The notes below the pieces were generated by a model. That model was given only the letters and a program-made list of their open reading frames with translations, was not told where the DNA came from and did no database searches. Below are positions 60,361 to 64,000 of a stretch of 64,000 bases of DNA, piece after piece; within the stretch, counting starts at the first letter, position 1, and each line of letters starts with the position of its first letter. A program made the translations under genes and the position numbers. Origin of the DNA: Alistipes sp. (GTDB taxonomy: Bacteria > Bacillota > Clostridia > Oscillospirales > Ruminococcaceae); the NCBI GenBank assembly GCA_023667265.1, contig JAMPAJ010000001.1, positions 1,417,151 through 1,481,150 of the forward strand. Reading direction: 5' to 3'.

Positions 60361-62877
60361 TTATTCCCATGTTCCGTAGTCAATGCCGCCCGGGTCTCCC
60401 AAGCCGCCGCCTGTGCCCGGATCTTCATATCCGCCGCCGGTTCCGGGGTCAACTGTGCCAGGGTCGTAAGTTCCGCCGCCTGTTACGGGGTCTTCAACGC
60501 CTGTGCCGGGGTCGGTCGCTCCGCCTGTTCCCGGATCCGCGGCGCCGTTGGGATCAGCGCTTGCGTTCGGCTCTGAACCGGGTGCGGGAGCAACATAGTG
60601 ATTGCCGTCGCATATAGGCGCAAAGCTTGACTTCCAGTAGCCTACCGAGCCTCTGGGACAATATTCTCCGGCAACAAGTCCTGTTGTCGCGCACATCGGA
60701 GCTTCTACGACCGACTCGACAGGGTCGAAATCATAGCCTGTATCGGGATACATGGTATTTGCGTATTCGCCGATTATATTATACCAGACCTGCGCGGATT
60801 TAAGGCTTGACGGAAGCATCATATCGTCGCCGTAGCCCTGATATCCGATAGTCACGCCGCTTGCGAAGTCTCTCGTCATACCTACGAATGCAAGGTCGTT
60901 CCAGTTCTCTGTAGTACCTGTCTTGCCCACAACTACCTTGTTTGAAAGCCTTGCGGCAGTACCTGTACCGTTTTCAACGACATTCTTAATGAGACGATTC
61001 ATTACCCACGCGCCCTCGGCAGACACCGCCTCACGGGAGATATTTGAATTATCGACCAGAATCTGGTGATTTGCGTCCTCTATTTTCGAGATCACGTGAG
61101 CCTTGTTGTAAACTCCCTTGTTTCCGTAGGGCAGGTATGCGTTTACCAGATTTTGCAGAGTTACGCCGTATGTCAGCGAGCCGAGAGCAAGAGGCGAATA
61201 ATCTTCGTCAGGTTCATCAAGCATCAGTCCGAGAGTCTCCGTGCTGAACTTGAATACCTCGTGAGGCGTAAACATATCTACCAGCTGAGCCGGAACGGTA
61301 TTGTAGGACTGCTGCAAATAATAGTAGACCTTATTCTGCGAACCGTCGCCCCGTACTCTTCCGTAGTTGAAAGGCCAGGGATTTCCTTCATCGTCCTTGA
61401 TATGATCCAGAGGGCTGTTATTGAAGGTCGAGCCCCAGTGTATCTGCTCATTTTCAATGCCGTAGCCGTAGGTAGCGACCGGCTTTATAGTTGAACCGAC
61501 AGCTCTCGGCTCATTGTTTGCGTAGCTTGTTCCGAGTGAGCCGACCTTTTCGCCCCAGTTGCCCACCGTACAGAGGACTGAGCCGTCATAGCCAAGCGCA
61601 GTAAAGGCGATGTGAGGATATACCTCGTCAGCCTCGCCATCATCGTCAAGATCGACCCATTTCCGCACCCAGTTCGGGTCGCAGAGAGTGCCCAGATCAA
61701 GCATTCTGTTCTCAACATACGTCTGCATTTTCGGGTCGATAGTGGAATATATCCTGTAGCCGCCCCTGTTTATCCTGTTGATGGCGTCCTGCTGGTCGCA
61801 GTTGTACATCTCCATAACATAGGCTGCCGCCTCGAACATCAATGCGTCCATTTCCCATGTGTACGCAGTCTGTTCCTCCTTCATCTGCTGGAGATCGACC
61901 TCCGGGTGGAGCTTCTTGTACTCAGGCGAATCAGTGAAAACTATTTTCTCGTCAAGCGCCGCCTGGTACTCGTCATATGTCAGAGCGCCGTTCTTGTACA
62001 TCTGCCAGAGCACATATTCCTGACGCGTTCTGTTATTTGCGTGTCCGTCAACGATCAGATTGTCGTCCTCATCGTATGTCTCGACGAAAGGTCCATAATA
62101 CTCCGGACTCTGCGGGATAGCCGCAAGTACAGCCGCCTCCGCAGCGGTCAGATCCTCCACGTTTTTTCCGAAATAGTCATTTGCGGCGACCTGGATACCG
62201 TTTCTTGGTCCGCCGAAGCCGATATAGTTCAGATACTCCTCCAATATCTCGTCCTTGGAGTAGGTCTTTTCCAGCTGCATAGCCGAGAAGATCTCGCGTA
62301 TCTTACGCTGAGGAGTCTGCTCAGTATCGCCCGTCAGGTTCTTGATAAGCTGCTGGGTGATAGTCGATCCGCCCTGCTGGGTATCATAGAAATGCAGGAA
62401 CATATTCAGAAAAGCTGAAAATGTACGCTTATAGTCAACGCCGTCGTGAAGATAAAAACGCTCATCCTCCGCGCAGGTAAATGCGTTGCGGACGTGCTGT
62501 GGTATTCTGTCGATAGAAACGGGGATACGCTGGACGTCAGTCTTTACGTGTTTCAGGACTACAAGCTGTTCCTCTCCGTTTTCGTCAATTTCCGTGCCGT
62601 AGAAATAAGTATCGCTTCCCGATTCAAGCTCCGCAAGAGTGATAGTGGAGGAATCGTCCATGAAGTCAAGCACGTAGACCGTAAGCGCCGTGGCAACAAT
62701 AGTTCCTGTAATGATCATAACAATGAACAACGACAGCAGCGTCGTGGCGATGACCATGAAAAAACGCTTGATAAAGAGAAGGATCTTGCTTTTTTTCTTT
62801 TTCTTCTTTGGCTGTCTTTCGCCGCTGCCGGCAGTTTCAACGGATCTTTTTCCGTCGTCAAGCATTGATTTTGACAT
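60361..62877 (-). CDS. Class A penicillin-binding protein (PBP1A-type)
   Basis: Bifunctional peptidoglycan synthase of 838 residues. A cytoplasmic Lys-rich stretch and one membrane helix precede the GT51 glycosyltransferase domain, with EDERFYLHDGVD and STITQQLIKNL. The transpeptidase domain has SxxK (GSTIKPVATYG), SYN and GKTGTTENW. The C-terminus is a Gly/Asp/Pro/Thr low-complexity tail (DPGTGG repeats). Starting at 62877 (MSKSMLDDGKR) removes 74 codons that only translate the foldback element upstream. Confidence 0.93.
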   Translation of the reverse strand: MSKSMLDDGKRSVETAGSGERQPKKKKKKSKILLFIKRFFMVIATTLLSLFIVMIITGTIVATALTVYVLDFMDDSSTITLAELESGSDTYFYGTEIDENGEEQLVVLKHVKTDVQRIPVSIDRIPQHVRNAFTCAEDERFYLHDGVDYKRTFSAFLNMFLHFYDTQQGGSTITQQLIKNLTGDTEQTPQRKIREIFSAMQLEKTYSKDEILEEYLNYIGFGGPRNGIQVAANDYFGKNVEDLTAAEAAVLAAIPQSPEYYGPFVETYDEDDNLIVDGHANNRTRQEYVLWQMYKNGALTYDEYQAALDEKIVFTDSPEYKKLHPEVDLQQMKEEQTAYTWEMDALMFEAAAYVMEMYNCDQQDAINRINRGGYRIYSTIDPKMQTYVENRMLDLGTLCDPNWVRKWVDLDDDGEADEVYPHIAFTALGYDGSVLCTVGNWGEKVGSLGTSYANNEPRAVGSTIKPVATYGYGIENEQIHWGSTFNNSPLDHIKDDEGNPWPFNYGRVRGDGSQNKVYYYLQQSYNTVPAQLVDMFTPHEVFKFSTETLGLMLDEPDEDYSPLALGSLTYGVTLQNLVNAYLPYGNKGVYNKAHVISKIEDANHQILVDNSNISREAVSAEGAWVMNRLIKNVVENGTGTAARLSNKVVVGKTGTTENWNDLAFVGMTRDFASGVTIGYQGYGDDMMLPSSLKSAQVWYNIIGEYANTMYPDTGYDFDPVESVVEAPMCATTGLVAGEYCPRGSVGYWKSSFAPICDGNHYVAPAPGSEPNASADPNGAADPGTGGATDPGTGVEDPVTGGGTYDPGTVDPGTGGGYEDPGTGGGLGDPGGIDYGTWE

Positions 62878-62887
62878 TATGTTATTC

Positions 62888-63068
62888 CCGGAGCATATAT
62901 ACTTGCCTCTATTGCAAACTATCCAGTAATGCTGACAGAAAATCCGTCTGTCTGCGTCATCCTCCTCACCATACGACAGTATGCTTTCGTCGTCTTCCTT
63001 GACATACGAATTTTCTGTCAGCATCCTTTGGACATTTTGCAATAGAGCCAAGTATAACAGTGCTCCGG
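62888..63068 (-). mobile_element. Foldback element C in the PBP leader
   Basis: A 181-bp inverted-repeat element between promoter and PBP gene. Outer arms CCGGAGCA...CTCTATTGCAAA match each other over about 31 bp with few changes. An inner 13-bp arm GCTGACAGAAAAT pairs with ATTTTCTGTCAGC. The centre shares CATACGACAGTATG and CTTGACATACG with elements A and B, but the ends differ. In the transcript it would form a very long hairpin. Confidence 0.75.
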
Positions 63069-63104
63069 AATCTCCTTTCCTCAGAGTATAAAGATACACT
63101 ATAC

Positions 63105-63133
63105 ATTATACCACATTTTTTTTATTTTGTTAA
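63105..63133 (-). promoter_or_regulatory. PBP promoter
   Basis: On the minus strand TTAACA (63128-63133), 17 nt, then TATAAT (63105-63110) with the TGTGG extension also seen at tig. The leader to the start codon is about 220 nt and includes element C. Confidence 0.8.
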
Positions 63134-63239
63134 GGGCTTGGACGATTTTTTTCTGTTTTTTTATAATTTTTATGAATTTTGTATATTTTATCGGAACAGA
63201 GCAATAATAATTGTAAATTTTCGGCAAAGGAATACAGCT

Positions 63240-63578
63240 ATGATAAAATCAATTGACAAACGCATATACCTGATGATAATGACCGCAATTACGATTTCCG
63301 GGTTTATTATCATCTGCACCCTCGGGCAATCGCTCCACCGCCGCAGACTGGAGGCGAAGATTTCCGAAATTCCCCAGGAAATGCCGGCTGCTGTATGCAC
63401 CGTTAAGGAGTACAACGGCAGGATCGGCGTATTCAAGGGAGAAAGCGGCGTACCTTACCACGTAATAGATTACGATGTAAAGCTCCTCTCCGACTATGAC
63501 CGCGAGCAGCTCCGGGAAGGGCTGATCATCGAATCAGACCGGGAGCTTCAGCAGCTTATCGAGGATATCGCGACCTGA
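63240..63578 (+). CDS. BofC C-terminal-domain-like protein
   Basis: A 112-residue single-pass membrane protein. A helix (IMTAITISGFIIICTLG) is followed by an outside domain with VKEYNGRIGVFKGESGVPYHVIDYDVKLLSDYDREQL in the pattern of BofC-C. BofC regulates the SigK-processing protease SpoIVB in Bacillus; this shorter clostridial form has only the C-terminal part, so the role is inferred. AAAGGA 8 nt upstream supports ATG 63240 over longer in-frame starts. Confidence 0.7.
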   Translation: MIKSIDKRIYLMIMTAITISGFIIICTLGQSLHRRRLEAKISEIPQEMPAAVCTVKEYNGRIGVFKGESGVPYHVIDYDVKLLSDYDREQLREGLIIESDRELQQLIEDIAT

Positions 63579-64000
63579 TCAGCCTTTTTTCCTGTGCTTT
63601 TTCTTTTTGCGGACGGAGAAACCGAAGCTTCCGATTTTTTCGCCCAAAGCGAAATATTCGCCGTGGGCATAGGCTGCAAGTCCGCATTTTTGCAGATCAA
63701 GCCTTCCGCTTCCGTCGATGTATTTCTCGTCCACGTCAACGCCCACTATCTCCGCCAGGAACATTGTATGGCTGCCCAGGAGCTTTTCCTCCGTAACGCG
63801 GCATTCAAGGCTAACCGGACACTCCTCTATGAGCGGCGCTGAAACCTTTTCCGCCGGAGTGAAATGGAATCCGCAGACCTCCGCCTTATTCGTGTCCCGT
63901 CCGCTTTTTACGCCGCAGAAATCAGTTTGCCGAACCATTGCGGCAGTGGTAAGATTGATAACAAACTCGCCGCTTTCTTTTATAATATTATGAGAAAATC
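63579..64000 (-). CDS. Flavin reductase-family protein (partial)
   Basis: The 3' part of a flavoredoxin/flavin-reductase-like gene; the frame stays open to the window edge and the 5' end is outside. The upstream residues SGEFVINLTTAAMVRQTDFCGVK and the segment KVSAPLIEECPVSLECRV fit the FMN-binding split-barrel family. Later residues include SHTMFLAEIVGVDVD and a Lys-rich tail. The ATG at 63938 is internal, not the start. Its stop abuts the BofC-like stop (convergent). Confidence 0.8.
   Translation of the reverse strand, partial: FSHNIIKESGEFVINLTTAAMVRQTDFCGVKSGRDTNKAEVCGFHFTPAEKVSAPLIEECPVSLECRVTEEKLLGSHTMFLAEIVGVDVDEKYIDGSGRLDLQKCGLAAYAHGEYFALGEKIGSFGFSVRKKKKHRKKG

Noticed and set aside
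62878-63099. 74-residue N-terminal extension of the PBP frame
   Set aside because: It is the translation of the foldback element; it has no family similarity and places charged residues before the membrane anchor.

Overview
The window looks like a chromosomal segment of a cellulosome-forming, anaerobic Ruminococcus-type member of the Clostridia (Oscillospiraceae). Three secreted proteins end in dockerin modules: a papain-like protease, a GH74 xyloglucanase-type enzyme and a GH9 cellulase. A complete eight-gene spoIIIA operon, dipicolinate synthase dpaAB and a BofC-like protein indicate endospore genes. Promoters of TTGaca-N17-TATAAT type and strong AGGAGG ribosome sites fit a low-to-middle GC Firmicute. 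No rRNA, tRNA, CRISPR array or prophage was recognised.

Layout. 1-4053 (minus strand): ispA, xseB, xseA, a TsaD-like paralogue, nusB and an Asp23 protein. 4054-4580 holds a duplicated promoter repeat and a foldback MITE-like element. 4581-9237 (minus): spoIIIAH to spoIIIAA, all eight genes in order. 9334-12918 (minus): a carbohydrate ABC importer whose lipoprotein gene is preceded by a roughly 300-nt leader that looks like a structured RNA. 13620-22918 (minus): dockerin-bearing C1 protease, YdcF protein, PHP phosphoesterase, rsmI, a TrmN6-like methyltransferase, mnmA, a HAD phosphatase, a C39-like lipoprotein and tmcAL. 23245-24444 (plus): ackA. 24516-29610 (plus): a translationally coupled TerB-N / BrxD-like ATPase / BrxHI-like helicase triplet, the best candidate for an incompletely described DNA-processing or defence system. 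29727-31176 (minus): dpaB and dpaA. 31357-39592: GH74 and GH9 dockerin enzymes (plus) flanking a P-type ATPase (minus). 39680-42433 (plus): maf, a DUF1015 protein and a patatin. 42399-49226 holds the proteostasis genes clpC, clpX, clpP and tig (minus), a 50-residue Cys-rich membrane peptide on the plus strand, and a metallophosphatase (minus). 49234-60276 (minus): thrC, yraN, rnhB, rbgA, two tandem lepB genes, rplS with a leader, two radical-SAM-associated genes, cdd, a DUF896 protein, a C_GCAxxG_C_C protein, comF and an RlmL-type methyltransferase. 60361-62877 (minus): a class A PBP whose 5' leader contains a long foldback hairpin. 63240-64000: a BofC-C-like protein (plus) and a partial flavin reductase (minus).

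The non-coding fraction is unusually informative. Two copies (4416-4575 and 57871-58042) of a foldback element have inverted ends and perfect 4-bp target duplications. A structurally related hairpin lies in the PBP leader, and a solo end hairpin lies at 41518-41547. A second repeat family of about 93 bp carries a complete TTGCAA-N17-TATAAT promoter and is tandemly duplicated upstream of both the asp23 operon and tmcAL, with a decayed third copy near 34187. All functional calls come from reading motifs and gene order. No database search was run.
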